Origin: Pedococcus bigeumensis
GTDB lineage: Bacteria; Actinomycetota; Actinomycetes; Actinomycetales; Dermatophilaceae
Assembly (NCBI RefSeq): GCF_006438965.1
Contig: NZ_RCZM01000004.1
Coordinates: 186,001 to 250,000 of the forward strand
Length of the DNA: 64,000 nt
Direction of reading: 5' to 3'
The notes below the pieces were generated by a model. The model did not search any database and was not told the DNA's origin. It worked only from the letters and a program-made list of their open reading frames with translations. Of the stretch, positions 26,901 through 36,055 are shown in pieces. Made by a program: the position numbers and the translations under genes. Each line of letters starts with the position of its first letter. The first letter of the stretch is position 1.

Positions 26901-29900
26901 ACACCACCTCGCTCCCCTCGGTCCTGGTCGGGGACACCTACAGCGCCACCCTCTCCGCCCAGGGCGGGACGGGGCCCTACACCTGGAGCATCACCAGTGG
27001 CGCGCTGCCCGCCGGGCTGACGCTAGCCACGAACGGCCAGATCACGGGGACTGCGCCGTCGGTGTTCGGCGAGGCGACGGCGACCTTCAGGGCGACCGAC
27101 GCCACCAGTGCCACGGTGAGCAAGGCGATGACCATCTACGTCAACGAGTTCAGCGGGGTGATGTCGTTCCTCAATGGCGAGATCGGTGTGCCGTACACCT
27201 CGACACTCTCAACCTCGTTCTTCGAGGCCACTGCGCCGTACACCTTCACTGCGGTCGGCACCCTGCCGACCGGGCTCACCATTAACTCGGCCGGGACCCT
27301 GTCCGGAACGCCCACGGCCGCTGGGACCTTCACCTTCGCAACGATGGCCACGGACGGGACCGGCCTGCGTGACAAGAACGCCGTCACCGTCGTGATCCAC
27401 CCGGCGGGCGCTGCGCTCAGCGTCACGACGGCGACGCTGCCTGCCGGCCAGGTCGGCAAGTCCTACCTCACCGCGCTGGCTGCCACCGGTGGGTTCACGC
27501 CCTACCAGTGGAACGTGACGGCGGGGACGCCCCCGCCCGGACTGGCGGTCAACGACTTCGGCTGCGGTGGTGCCGGCTGCTCGTACTTCGAGGGTTTCCC
27601 GCAGGAGACGGGAACCTACTCGTTCACCCTCACGGTCACCGACGACGGCCAGGTGAAGGCCAGCAAGGCCTACACGATCACCATCACACCGGCGCCGCTC
27701 GTGATCACCACGACCAGCCTGCCCGTGGGTGCCGTCGGCGCGGCATACAGCTCCGCCCTCTACGCCGCTGGCGGCGTCTCGCCTTACACCTGGTCGCTGA
27801 CGACGGGCACGATGCCTGCGGGCACCACCCTCTCGCCGTCGGGCCTGATCACGGGAACGCCGACCGCGGCGGCCAGCACGAGCCTGAGCCTCAAGGTGAC
27901 CGACTCGGCGGCCGCGACGGCCAACGTGACGCTCAACCTGGTCGTGGGTGCGCCGGCCTCGGCGAGCACCGTGAGTGCTGGCGGCACCCACAGCTGTGCG
28001 GTCGTCGGCGGGAAGGTCCGATGCTGGGGCTCGGGCTACTCCGGAGAGCTGGGCGACGGCTTCGCCGAGGACACCGCGACGTCACCCGTCGAGGTCTCCG
28101 GACTGACGAACGCGACCCGGGTCGCAGCCGGAGGCGGGTTCACCTGTGCGGTGCTCGCGGACGGCCGCGTCGCCTGCTGGGGCGCCAACTACTCAGGCCA
28201 GCTGGGCAACGGCTCGGCAACCAGCGCTGGCGTGCCCGTGTTCACCGGGATCACCAATGCAGTCGGGGTCACCGCGGGCGACAGCCACGCGTGCGCCCTG
28301 TTGAGCACCGGTGCCGTGTCGTGCTGGGGCAGCAACGCCTCGGGCGAGGTCGGAACGGGCACGGCAACGCAGGCGGCGGTCAAGGTCCCGACGGCGGTGA
28401 CCGGCCTGACGGGCGCCACCTCGGTCAGCGCAGGTGCCAACCACACGTGCGCCGTGAGTGCGGGCACCGTGCGCTGCTGGGGCGACAACGGCAGCGGCGA
28501 GCTCGGGGACGGTACGACCAACAGCAGTGCGGTCCCTGTCACCTCGACCGTGTCGGGTGCGAGCCAGGTGACGGCCGGGAGCAGCTCCACCTGTGCCCGG
28601 CTGACGACAGGTGCCGTGTCCTGCTGGGGTGACTACCCGTTCACCTCCACGCCGACGCAGGTCGCGGGGATCAGCGGCGCGACGTCCGTGGACCTGGGCT
28701 CGTTCTACGCCTGCGCGCAGACCGGGGCAACGGTCAGCTGCTGGGGCGAGAACTACTCGGGGCAGCTCGGCAACGGCACGACCGCGTCCCCGGCCACGCC
28801 GGTCACGCCCGTCACCGTCTCCGGGATCTCGGGGACGGTCACCGGGGGACTGTCCGCGGGTGACTCCCACGTCTGCGCCATCCTGACGGGCGGCTCGGTC
28901 CGGTGCTGGGGCGACAACAACTCCGGCCAGATCGGGAACGGCCGGGACCTGGGAGCCCTGGTGCCTGTCCAGGTCTCGGGGATCACCTCCGGCGCCACGA
29001 GTGTGGCTCCCGGCTACGACCACACCTGCGCGGTGGTCTCCGCGGCCGTCAGGTGCTGGGGCGGCAACGACTTCGGCCAGCTGGGCAAGGGCACCGTCCA
29101 GGACCCGCAACCCGTGCCGGTCGCGGCAACCGTCCTCACCTCGGGAGTGGCGCAGGTGGCCAGCGGTCAAGGGTTCAGCTGTGCCCGACGGGTGGCCGGC
29201 ACGGTGGCCTGCTGGGGTGACGGGTTCAGCGGCCAGCTGGGCGACGGCGCGTTCGACCAGAGCCCGACTCCGGCCGACGTGCCCGGTGTCACCGGCGCCC
29301 AGGGCCTCTCCCTCGGGAACTACCACGCCTGTGCGCTGGTCACCGCCGGCGCCGTCACCTGCTGGGGCGACAACAACTACGGAGAGCTGGGGGACGGCAC
29401 GACCGACTCGTTCGGGACCCCGGTCGCGGTGAGTGGACTCTCGGGAGCGAGCTCGGTCGCGGCTGGTGGGTCACACACCTGCGCGGTCGTGTCGGGTGGA
29501 GTGCGCTGCTGGGGTGACAACTCCAACGGCCAGGTGAACGGGACACCGTCGAACACACCGGTCCTCACCCCCGTGACCGTGCCCGGGCTGACGGGCGTGG
29601 CCTCCGTGACGGCTGGTGGTGGCTTCACCTGCGCGGTGCTCACCGCCGGCGGGGTCAGGTGCTGGGGCCTCAACGCCAGCGGCGAGCTCGGCGCCGGCGA
29701 CACCAATGACCACACCGGTGTCGTGTCGGTGCTGAACGTCACCAACGCCACCCAGGCCTCCGCGGTCGGGAGCTCCACGTGCGCCCGGCTGAGCACCGGC
29801 GCGGCGGTCTGCTGGGGCGAAGGTAGCAACGGCCAGCTGGGCGACGGCACGGTGCAAGGACACGCCAAGGCGCGGGCGGTCTCGGGTCTGACGAACGCGG

Positions 29901-30043
29901 TCGAGGTCCAGATGGGCGGCCTGACGGCCTGCGCCAGACTGGCCACCGGGGCCATCCAGTGCTGGGGCATGGCTCAGAACGGCAACCTCGGAGACGGTTC
30001 GTCGACGCTCTACGCCACGCCACAGCGAGTGATCGGCCTCTGA
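23969..30043 (+). CDS. Giant secreted protein: N-terminal repeats, Ig-like repeats and fourteen RCC1 blades
   Basis: The 2024-residue product starts at ATG 23969 after GGGGAACG. Residues 1-30 are a Sec signal peptide ending AYA. Three repeats of exactly 129 residues follow (from 46, 175 and 304), each with RLLDTR or RLMDTR, SNLN and a final VLADVAGY-like block. About residues 431-1330 hold ten Ig-like (He_PIG-type) repeats of about 90 residues, with motifs such as GTPYTW-like turns, LPAGLTL and ITGTPT. From 1331 to the end are fourteen RCC1-type repeats of about 50 residues, each with HTCA-like and CWG motifs and mostly GQLGDG. Fourteen equals two seven-bladed propellers. No LPXTG anchor is seen. 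A binding or adhesion role outside the cell is inference. Confidence 0.9.
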   Translation: MRIRARVGSALVGVVALVASPLVGVSGAYAAGAPRAAAAAVTAAGYQPLSPARLLDTRANGATVDGVGAKGGAIVGKTPRTFLVLGRGGVPASGVDAVVLNVTAVSPTASTFLSVYPAGQSVPNTSNLNVLAGEVSPNLVVVKVGTGGSVNVYAGAGSVHVLADVAGYFPTGGGYTALSPGRLMDTRASGATVDGQGKATGALTGGVERSLQITGRYGIPSTGVAAVILNVTGVQPTAGTFATVWPTGATKPSTSNLNLLKGEVKPNLVVAKIGTGGKVSFAIGTGSMHMLADVAGWIPTGSSFTPLTPGRLLDTRSNGVTVDGVGAKGGAVGAGLFRDVKVTGRHGIPATGVSAVVLNVTGVAPTATTFVTAFPSGETKPNASNLNLVKGEVRPNLVIAKVGSNGSVRLFNNAGSINFIADVAGWFAAGDAPLSVTTSSLPQGTVAKAYAATTLAAAGGTGPYTWAKRATAAVPVATGLTLSSAGVVGGTPDQDGPRYLPVRVTDSLGATADKDIPVTIVFVATAITTTSLPAATCNTAYSAQLAGTGSFFPDSWFLKSPSTLPAGLTMTNTGAISGTPTANTSTPFTIQLVDAKGGVKEKALTITVTGCVAGPVVTTTTLANGTIGTAYSQTLGASGGTAPYTWTLASGALPAGLTLTAATGAITGTPTGAAGTTSFTVRATDNSAPTKKTADKLLSITLAAPPPVNITTTTLPGGTVGTAYSQTLAATGGVPPYVWALTLGSLPAGLSLSSGGALTGTPTTPGTSTFTVKVTAGSTTDSQQLSVVISPPPLAITTTSLPSAPRNSAYDQPITATGGVPPYTWTLSAGTLPAGLTLTSGGSITGTPTTAGTSNFTVQVKDSAAAPATVTKALSLTVLVPPVVISPSTLVDGTVGVDYSQSIFASGGSSDNCTITVSAGALPAGVTLVADGGFGDYLLTGAPNVAGTYSFTLQGNCGGVTGTRAYSLVIKPAPLAINTTSLPSVLVGDTYSATLSAQGGTGPYTWSITSGALPAGLTLATNGQITGTAPSVFGEATATFRATDATSATVSKAMTIYVNEFSGVMSFLNGEIGVPYTSTLSTSFFEATAPYTFTAVGTLPTGLTINSAGTLSGTPTAAGTFTFATMATDGTGLRDKNAVTVVIHPAGAALSVTTATLPAGQVGKSYLTALAATGGFTPYQWNVTAGTPPPGLAVNDFGCGGAGCSYFEGFPQETGTYSFTLTVTDDGQVKASKAYTITITPAPLVITTTSLPVGAVGAAYSSALYAAGGVSPYTWSLTTGTMPAGTTLSPSGLITGTPTAAASTSLSLKVTDSAAATANVTLNLVVGAPASASTVSAGGTHSCAVVGGKVRCWGSGYSGELGDGFAEDTATSPVEVSGLTNATRVAAGGGFTCAVLADGRVACWGANYSGQLGNGSATSAGVPVFTGITNAVGVTAGDSHACALLSTGAVSCWGSNASGEVGTGTATQAAVKVPTAVTGLTGATSVSAGANHTCAVSAGTVRCWGDNGSGELGDGTTNSSAVPVTSTVSGASQVTAGSSSTCARLTTGAVSCWGDYPFTSTPTQVAGISGATSVDLGSFYACAQTGATVSCWGENYSGQLGNGTTASPATPVTPVTVSGISGTVTGGLSAGDSHVCAILTGGSVRCWGDNNSGQIGNGRDLGALVPVQVSGITSGATSVAPGYDHTCAVVSAAVRCWGGNDFGQLGKGTVQDPQPVPVAATVLTSGVAQVASGQGFSCARRVAGTVACWGDGFSGQLGDGAFDQSPTPADVPGVTGAQGLSLGNYHACALVTAGAVTCWGDNNYGELGDGTTDSFGTPVAVSGLSGASSVAAGGSHTCAVVSGGVRCWGDNSNGQVNGTPSNTPVLTPVTVPGLTGVASVTAGGGFTCAVLTAGGVRCWGLNASGELGAGDTNDHTGVVSVLNVTNATQASAVGSSTCARLSTGAAVCWGEGSNGQLGDGTVQGHAKARAVSGLTNAVEVQMGGLTACARLATGAIQCWGMAQNGNLGDGSSTLYATPQRVIGL

Positions 30044-30048
30044 GGAGT

Positions 30049-30100
30049 CGGACCGCCACCCGTCGACGTTCCTCCAGGGAAGTCCACGGGTGGCGGTCCG
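30049..30100. terminator. Hairpin between convergent genes
   Basis: A perfect 15-bp inverted repeat (30049-30063 with 30086-30100, 22-base loop) lies between the stop of the giant secreted protein and the stop of the SGNH hydrolase. It has no T-run. It could terminate transcription from both sides. Confidence 0.6.
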
Positions 30101-30102
30101 CG

Positions 30103-30753
30103 TCAGCTCGGTGAGATCTGCAGCCAGTCGTACCAGCCGTTGTGCAGCACCAGCCAGGCGATGAGTCCGTAGCCCGCCTGCCCCGGGTGGTGCGCGATCC
30201 GGCTCGCCGCCAGGTCGCTCTGCCACTGCTCGTGACCGAGCAGGGGGCGGAAGCAGTCGACGAACGGCACACCCCGCCGGGCACAGACGTCGGCCTGGGC
30301 CTCGACGAGGACGTCGAGCTTGGCGTTGATCTCCTCGTCGTCGGCCGGCGGCGGGCTGACCACGAACGTGCCGATCCCCGCGCTCGCGGCGTCGTCGAGG
30401 ATGTTGGCCAGGTTGAGGCGGTGCCGGGCCAGCGTCACGCCGCTCGCCGCGTCGTTGCCGCCGACCGAGATGACCAGACGCTTCTCGGCCCGCCCGGCCC
30501 AGCGCGGCGCGCACTCGGACTTCCAGCGGGCCAGCACGTCGGCGGTCGTGTCGCCGCGGACACCGAGGTTGTAGGCGGTCACCTCGAGGTCGGCGCTATG
30601 GGTGCGACCGACCACGCGGGACACCCAGCCCTGACCCTTGGGGTCACCGACACCGGCCACGAGCGAGGCGCCGACGAAGACGATGCCCACGTCCCGGGGT
30701 CCGTCGGAGGCAACCTGGAACTCGGCGCTCGGGGTGAAGGTGGGGTCGCTCAC
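30103..30753 (-). CDS. SGNH/GDSL-family hydrolase
   Basis: The 216-residue protein starts at GTG 30753, three bases after the stop of the small gene upstream. Block I reads IVFVGASLVAGVG, with the nucleophilic serine kept and the usual Asp of GDSL replaced by Ala. Block II is NLGVRGDTT and block III is SVGGND. Block V is AHHPGQAGYG, with the catalytic histidine; the Asp normally three residues before it appears to be Ile. No signal peptide is seen, so it is probably cytoplasmic. The family removes acyl groups from sugars, lipids or peptides. The altered catalytic Asp makes activity less certain. Confidence 0.85.
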   Translation of the reverse strand: MSDPTFTPSAEFQVASDGPRDVGIVFVGASLVAGVGDPKGQGWVSRVVGRTHSADLEVTAYNLGVRGDTTADVLARWKSECAPRWAGRAEKRLVISVGGNDAASGVTLARHRLNLANILDDAASAGIGTFVVSPPPADDEEINAKLDVLVEAQADVCARRGVPFVDCFRPLLGHEQWQSDLAASRIAHHPGQAGYGLIAWLVLHNGWYDWLQISPS

Positions 30754-30756
30754 GCG

Positions 30757-30933
30757 TCAGTCCTCGTCGTCGTCGAGGCGGGCCAGCCAGGTGGCCAGTC
30801 GCTCGACAGGGGTCTCGAAATCGGGATTCAGGTCCACGAAGGTCCGCAGCTGGTCGGCCAGCCACTCGAAGGAGACTTCTTCTTCCCCTCGGCGAGCGAC
30901 CAGCTCCTCGATGCCGCGATCCGTGAAGTACAC
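30757..30933 (-). CDS. 58-residue conserved actinobacterial protein (DUF6104-like)
   Basis: The minus-strand frame from GTG 30933 to TGA 30757 encodes VYFTDRGIEELVARRGEE and continues with SFEWLADQL, TFVDLNPDFETPVERL and a final LARLDDDED. I recognise this as the short acidic protein conserved across Actinobacteria, which I believe is catalogued as DUF6104. It lies three bases before the SGNH hydrolase start, so the two are probably co-transcribed. The protein is helical-looking with many charged residues and no membrane segment. Its function is unknown. It is easily missed because it is under 60 codons. Confidence 0.85.
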   Translation of the reverse strand: MYFTDRGIEELVARRGEEEVSFEWLADQLRTFVDLNPDFETPVERLATWLARLDDDED

Positions 30934-30950
30934 GAGGCAAGGCTAACGGG

Positions 30951-30987
30951 GGTATGCCGCGTGGCTGGCTCAGCCACGCGGCATACC
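30951..30987. terminator. Perfect 17-bp hairpin built on GGTATGCC/GGCATACC
   Basis: Bases 30951-30967 and 30971-30987 are perfect inverted repeats with a 3-base loop. The outer bases are the GGTATGCCGC / GCGGCATACC motif that recurs across the window. It lies upstream of the 58-residue gene and downstream of kgd, so it may end kgd transcription or be a dispersed structural element. Confidence 0.55.
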
Positions 30988-31027
30988 GTGCGCTGTCTGA
31001 CTCGTGCTGGCGCGGCCCCAGCGCGCT

Positions 31028-31082
31028 GAGATCCCAGCTCTCGGGCTCGGCGAAGGACCTGCGGCCCGAAAGCTGGGATCTC
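31028..31082. terminator. 18-bp inverted repeat downstream of kgd
   Basis: Arms 31028-31045 and 31065-31082 match with one mismatch around a 19-base loop. The outer sequence is GAGATCCCAGCT and its complement. It begins 10 bases after the kgd stop in the direction of transcription. No T-run follows, as is common for actinobacterial terminators. Confidence 0.6.
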
Positions 31083-31091
31083 GATGCGCGT

Positions 31092-34000
31092 CTAGCGGTT
31101 GAAGGCTCCCGTGATGAGCTCGGCCTGCTGCTCGGCGTGCCGCTTGCTGGAGCCGGTGGCGGGCGAGGCCGAGGCCTTGCGCGACACGACCCGCAGCTGG
31201 CGGCTCTCGCCGAGGTCCGCGAGGGCCTGCGGCAGGTTGAGCGCCATGAACGGCCAGGCGCCCTGGTTGTTCGGCTCGTCCTGCACCCACACCACGTCGG
31301 CGTTGGGGTACTTGGCGAGCTCGGCGGCGATCTCCTTGGCCGGCAGGGGAGCCAGCTGCTCGACCCGCACGATCGCGGTGGTCGTGTCGCCGGCCTTCTC
31401 GCGGGCCGCTTCGAGGTCGTAGACGACCTTACCGCTGGCCAGCAGGACCCGGGTGACACCGGCGTTGTCGAACGAGGCGCGGTCGGGCAGCACCGGACGG
31501 AAGGTGCCCTCGGTGAAGTCGGCCGGCATGCTGCTCGCCGCCTTGAGCCGCAGCATCGACTTCGGCGTGAAGACGATGAGCGGGCGACGCGGACGGGCGT
31601 AGGCCTGACGACGCAGCAGGTGGAAGTAGCTCGCCGGCGTCGACGGGTAGGCCACCGTCATGTTGTCCTCGGCGCACATCTGCAGGAAGCGCTCGATGCG
31701 GGCGGAGGAGTGGTCCGGTCCCTGGCCCTCGTAGCCGTGGGGGAGCAGCAGCACGACGGACGAGCGCTGGCCCCATTTCTGCTCCGAGGAGCTGATGAAC
31801 TCGTCGATGATGGTCTGGGCGCCGTTGAGGAAGTCGCCGAACTGCGCCTCCCACAGGACCAGCGCGTCGGGACGCTCGACCGAGTAGCCGTACTCGAAGC
31901 CCATGGCCGCGAACTCGGACAGCAGCGAGTCGTAGACCCAGAACCGGGCCTGGCCCTCGCCGAGGTAGAGCAGCGGCGTCCATTCCTCGGCGGTGTGCTT
32001 GTCGATCAGCACCGCGTGGCGCTGGACGAACGTGCCGCGACGGCTGTCCTGGCCGGCGAGGCGCACGGGTGTGCCCTCCATCAGCAGCGACCCGAAGGCC
32101 ATCAGCTCACCGGTGGCCCAGTCGATGCCACCGTCGCGGGTCGACTGCGCGCGCTTCTCCATGGCCTGCAACAGCTTGGGGTGCACGGTGAAGCCCTGCG
32201 GGGGGTTCACGAACGCGTCGCCGATGTGTTGGAGCTGGTCGGCCGAGATCGCGGTCTGGTCCGCAGACCGGGTGGCCTGGTCGGTGGCCTGCGCGGTCGG
32301 CGGCTCGAGACCGGAGTGGCCCTCGGCGTCGGTGCCGGCCAGCGTCCGGTCGGTGGCCTCGTCGCTGCTGGCCGCGGCCTCCTTGAGGGCCGCCTTGGTC
32401 TCGACGAAGACGCGCTCGAGCTGCTGCTGGTAGTCGCGCAGCGCTCCTTCGGCGTCCTCCTGGCTGATGTCGCCTCGACCGATGAGCGACTCGGTGTAGA
32501 GCTTGCGGACCGAACGCTTGGCCTCGATGAGGTTGTACATGAGCGGCTGGGTCATCGAGGGATCGTCGCCCTCGTTGTGACCACGGCGGCGGTAGCACAC
32601 CATGTCGATGACGACGTCCTTGTTGAACTCCTGCCGGAACTCGTAGGCCAGCTCGGCCACCCGGACACAGGCCTCGGGGTCGTCGCCGTTCACGTGGAAG
32701 ATCGGCGCCTGGATCATCCGGGCGACGTCGGTGGAGTAGGTGCTCGAGCGGGAGGCGCTCGGCGAGGTCGTGAAGCCGACCTGGTTGTTGATGACGACGT
32801 GGATGGTGCCGCCGGTGCGGTAGCCACGCAGCTGCGACAGGTTGAGCGTCTCGGCGACGACGCCCTGTCCGGCGAAGGCCGCGTCGCCGTGCATCAGCAG
32901 CGGCAGCACGGTGAAGTCCTCGCCCGCGAGGTCGAGCCGGTCCTGCTTGGCGCGGGTGATGCCCTCGAGGACCGGGTTGACCGCCTCGAGGTGCGAGGGG
33001 TTGGCGGCGAGGTAGACCTTGGTCTTGCTGCCGTCCTCGGCGACGAACTCGCCCTCGGTGCCGAGGTGGTACTTCACGTCGCCGGAACCCTGCACGGACT
33101 TGGGGTCCTGCTTGCCCTCGAACTCGCGGAAGATCTGGCCGTAGGACTTGCCCGCGATGTTGGCGAGCACGTTGAGGCGCCCGCGGTGCGGCATACCGAT
33201 GCAGACCTCGTCCATCGAGTCCGCGGCGGCGCGGCACAGGATGCGGTCGAGCAGCGCGATGACCGACTCGCCGCCCTCGAGGCTGAACCGCTTCTGGCCG
33301 ACGAACTTGGTCTGCAGGAACGTCTCGAACGCCTCGGCGGCGTTGAGGCGACGCAGGATCCGCAGCTGTTCGTCAGGGCCGGGCTTGGCGTAGCCGACCT
33401 CGATCTTGGCCTGCAGCCAGCGGCGCTGCTCCGGGTCCTGGATGTGCATGTACTCGGTGCCGATGGTGCGGCAGTAGGAGTCACGCAGAATGCCGAGGAC
33501 CTTGCGCAGCCGCAGCATCGGCGCGCCGCCGAAGCCACCGGTCGCGAAGTCTCGCTCGAGGTCCCAGAGGGTCAGCCCGTGGCTGGTGACGTCGAGGTCG
33601 GGGTGGCGACGCTGGCGGTACTCGAGCGGGTCGGTGTCGGCCATCAGGTGACCGCGCACCCGGTAGGCGTGGATCAGCTCCTGGACGCGCGCGGTCTTGT
33701 TGACGTCGTCGTCGTGGTGGGTGGAGATGTCCTGCACCCAGCGCACCGGCTCGTAGGGGAGGCGCAGGCTCTCGAAGATCTCGTCGTAGAAGCCGTTCTC
33801 GCCGAGCAGCAGCTGGTGCACGATCCGTAGGAAGTCACCGGACTGGGCGCCCTGGATGATCCGGTGGTCGTAGGTGCTGGTGAGCGTGAGGATCTTGGAG
33901 ACGGCGTTGCGGTTGAGCGTCTCCTGGGCTGCGCCCTGCCACTCGGCGGGGTACTCCAGCGCCCCGACGCCGATGATCGCGCCCTGCCCGGCCATCAGCC

Positions 34001-35030
34001 GCGGGACCGAGTGGTTGGTGCCGATGGTGCCGGGGTTGGTCAGGGTCAGCGTGGTGCCCTGGAAGTCCTCGACGGTGAGCTTGTTGGCGCGCGCCTTGCG
34101 GACGACGTCCTCGTAGGCCGTCCAGAAGTGCGCGAAGTCCATCGTCTCGGTCGACTTGATGGACGGGACCAGGAGCGCGCGGGTGCCGTCCGGCTTGGCC
34201 ATGTCGATCGCGAGGCCGAGGTTGACGTGGCCCGGGATGACCAGCGCCGGCTTGCCGTTCTCCTCGGTGAAGCCGTTGTTCATCTCCGGCATGTGACCCA
34301 GCGCCTTGACGAGGGCGTAGCCGATGAGGTGGGTGAACGACACCTTGCCGCCGCGGGAGCGCTGCAGGTGGTTGTTGATGACGACGCGGTTGTCGATGAG
34401 CAGCTTGGCCGGGACCGCGCGGACACTGGTCGCGGTGGGGACCGTCAGCGACGTCTCCATGTTGGTCACCGTGCGGGCGCTGGCACCGCGCAGTGGCTTG
34501 ACCTGGTCCTGGTTGACGGCCTCTGTCGCCTTGGGAGCCTCGGGCTCACGAGGCTTGGGTGCCGACTTCGCGGCAGCGGTGTCGCCGCCGGTGCCGGCTT
34601 CCTTGTCCTCGGGCTTGGTGGCCGTCGCCTTGTCGCTCTTGGCATCGGCCTTGTCGGTCGTGCTGGCCTGCGTCTGCACGGCGGCAGGCGACGAAGCGGC
34701 CGGGGTCGCCGAGGTGGCGGGCGCAGCAGCGGCGGCCGGAGCAGCAGGAGCGGCGGCCGGGGCGGGTGCGGGGGCCGACCTGGCGGACGCTGGTGCCGGG
34801 GCCGGTGTTGAAGGGGCCGGAGCGGTGGCGGCGGTCGGGGTCGAGGTCCCGTTGGACCCGGATCCGTTCGCAGCACCACTGTCGCTGGGCTGGTAGTCCT
34901 CGAACAGGGACCACCAGGCCTTGTCCACGGAGTTCTTGTCGTTCTTGTACTGCTCATACAGCTCGTCCACGAGCCACTCGTTCGGCCCGAAGGCCGCCTG
35001 GGGGTCGTTGGTCGGGAACTGGTCGGGCAC
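31092..35030 (-). CDS. kgd: Multifunctional 2-oxoglutarate decarboxylase / 2-oxoglutarate dehydrogenase E1-E2
   Basis: The 1312-residue protein starts at GTG 35030, about ten bases after GAAAGAGG. The N-terminal segment [16 protein letters not shown] is the hallmark of actinobacterial Kgd/OdhA. A long Ala/Pro-rich linker (about residues 45-170) is followed by an E2-type acyltransferase domain without a lipoyl domain, ending near [18 protein letters not shown]. The thiamine-diphosphate E1 part includes [17 protein letters not shown] and [12 protein letters not shown]. The enzyme oxidatively decarboxylates 2-oxoglutarate in the TCA cycle and can carboligate it. In relatives a GarA/OdhI FHA protein inhibits it; no such gene is in this window. 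All E1 motifs look intact. Confidence 0.96.
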   Translation of the reverse strand: MPDQFPTNDPQAAFGPNEWLVDELYEQYKNDKNSVDKAWWSLFEDYQPSDSGAANGSGSNGTSTPTAATAPAPSTPAPAPASARSAPAPAPAAAPAAPAAAAAPATSATPAASSPAAVQTQASTTDKADAKSDKATATKPEDKEAGTGGDTAAAKSAPKPREPEAPKATEAVNQDQVKPLRGASARTVTNMETSLTVPTATSVRAVPAKLLIDNRVVINNHLQRSRGGKVSFTHLIGYALVKALGHMPEMNNGFTEENGKPALVIPGHVNLGLAIDMAKPDGTRALLVPSIKSTETMDFAHFWTAYEDVVRKARANKLTVEDFQGTTLTLTNPGTIGTNHSVPRLMAGQGAIIGVGALEYPAEWQGAAQETLNRNAVSKILTLTSTYDHRIIQGAQSGDFLRIVHQLLLGENGFYDEIFESLRLPYEPVRWVQDISTHHDDDVNKTARVQELIHAYRVRGHLMADTDPLEYRQRRHPDLDVTSHGLTLWDLERDFATGGFGGAPMLRLRKVLGILRDSYCRTIGTEYMHIQDPEQRRWLQAKIEVGYAKPGPDEQLRILRRLNAAEAFETFLQTKFVGQKRFSLEGGESVIALLDRILCRAAADSMDEVCIGMPHRGRLNVLANIAGKSYGQIFREFEGKQDPKSVQGSGDVKYHLGTEGEFVAEDGSKTKVYLAANPSHLEAVNPVLEGITRAKQDRLDLAGEDFTVLPLLMHGDAAFAGQGVVAETLNLSQLRGYRTGGTIHVVINNQVGFTTSPSASRSSTYSTDVARMIQAPIFHVNGDDPEACVRVAELAYEFRQEFNKDVVIDMVCYRRRGHNEGDDPSMTQPLMYNLIEAKRSVRKLYTESLIGRGDISQEDAEGALRDYQQQLERVFVETKAALKEAAASSDEATDRTLAGTDAEGHSGLEPPTAQATDQATRSADQTAISADQLQHIGDAFVNPPQGFTVHPKLLQAMEKRAQSTRDGGIDWATGELMAFGSLLMEGTPVRLAGQDSRRGTFVQRHAVLIDKHTAEEWTPLLYLGEGQARFWVYDSLLSEFAAMGFEYGYSVERPDALVLWEAQFGDFLNGAQTIIDEFISSSEQKWGQRSSVVLLLPHGYEGQGPDHSSARIERFLQMCAEDNMTVAYPSTPASYFHLLRRQAYARPRRPLIVFTPKSMLRLKAASSMPADFTEGTFRPVLPDRASFDNAGVTRVLLASGKVVYDLEAAREKAGDTTTAIVRVEQLAPLPAKEIAAELAKYPNADVVWVQDEPNNQGAWPFMALNLPQALADLGESRQLRVVSRKASASPATGSSKRHAEQQAELITGAFNR

Positions 35031-35167
35031 GGCGGATACGCCTCTTTCATAGCGTCGACAATGACGGGGCAATTACGTGCTCCCAGCCTAGCCCCGCACG
35101 CTTGGCGGCGCTGCGGCGGGGAAGAGGTTTCCGGGACCCGGGCCGCGACCGCCGCCGACCACCACCG

Positions 35168-35217
35168 GGTATGCCGCGGGGCCGGCTCCCGTGGTGGGAA
35201 CCGGCCCGCGGCATACC
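35168..35217. terminator. Long hairpin between kgd and the ABC transporter genes
   Basis: The segment folds into a stem of about 21 pairs with one bulged G, one mismatch and the loop GTGGT. The outer arms are GGTATGCCGC and GCGGCATACC, the same as the hairpin at 30951. It lies 32 bases after the ABC permease stop, so it may terminate that operon. Confidence 0.6.
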
Positions 35218-35248
35218 AGGATCGTGCCTGTCTGGTGTGGCGAACTGC

Positions 35249-36055
35249 CTAGCTGATGTCGCTGCGGACCGTGCGCCAGGAGCCGAAGCCGGCCAGCACG
35301 GCAGCGTAAGCGGCCAGCACGAGCGCACCGGCCCACCAGGAGAGCGGCTGGATGGCGTTGTCTCCCCCCTGGGTCACTCCGTTCACCATCGCTGCGCTCG
35401 CCTGGGTCGGCAGGTACGGGACGATGTGGTCGTGGCCCCAGTCCCACAGCCCGAGCAGGACGCCAGCGATCGGCTCGATGATCCACGCCACGCCCACGGA
35501 GATCAGCAGGGCCGCGACCTGGTTCGGGATGAGGATGCCGGCGCCCAGTCCGATGAGCGCCCAGAGGCCGAGGACGAGGAGGCCCAGGGCCAGCGTCCGG
35601 AAGACACCCGCTGTGGGGAAGGCCTCGAACCCGCGCGCGCTGAGCACGATGGCCCCCGCGATGATCGACCCGGCCAAGGAAATGAGCCCGTAGATGGCGC
35701 CGATCCCGAGCAGCGCGACGACCTTGGCACCCATGACCCGGGCCCGTTTCGGGGTCCCGAGGAAAGTGCTGGTGATGGTCTTGTGGCGGTACTCGCTGCC
35801 GATCTGCATGATTCCGATGACGAGGGTCAGGAGGTATCCGACCTGGAGTCCGCCCGTGTAGACGCTGTTGGCGATCTGCTCCGGGGTGCCGGTGGGAATG
35901 CCCCTGGCGGCGTCGGCGGCGCTCTGCGGCTGGGTGAACAGGAAGCCGAAGAGCACGGCGAGGCCGGCTCCGGCGACGAACATGGCGATGGCCAGTCCCC
36001 ACCACATCCGCGTGGTGAAGAACTTGCGGAACTCGGCCTTGATGGCGTTGGTCAT
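35249..36055 (-). CDS. ABC-2 type transporter permease
   Basis: The 268-residue protein starts MTNAIKAEFRKFFTTRMWW, an amphipathic N-terminal helix typical of ABC-2 permeases, and then has six hydrophobic segments (for example VGYLLTLVIGIMQIG and LALGLLVLGLWALIGLGAGIL). The motif GSEYRHKTITSTFLGTP between helices two and three is a common ABC-2 coupling region. Its start overlaps the stop of the ATPase gene by 4 bases. The pair should export a lipid, drug or polymer, but the substrate cannot be inferred. No accessory gene is attached. Confidence 0.9.
   Translation of the reverse strand: MTNAIKAEFRKFFTTRMWWGLAIAMFVAGAGLAVLFGFLFTQPQSAADAARGIPTGTPEQIANSVYTGGLQVGYLLTLVIGIMQIGSEYRHKTITSTFLGTPKRARVMGAKVVALLGIGAIYGLISLAGSIIAGAIVLSARGFEAFPTAGVFRTLALGLLVLGLWALIGLGAGILIPNQVAALLISVGVAWIIEPIAGVLLGLWDWGHDHIVPYLPTQASAAMVNGVTQGGDNAIQPLSWWAGALVLAAYAAVLAGFGSWRTVRSDIS

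Noticed and set aside
30954-33830. A 958-codon open frame antisense to kgd
   Set aside because: It mirrors the codon pattern of kgd, whose E1 and E2 motifs are unmistakable. Its own translation is Val/Gly/Asp-rich without any domain.
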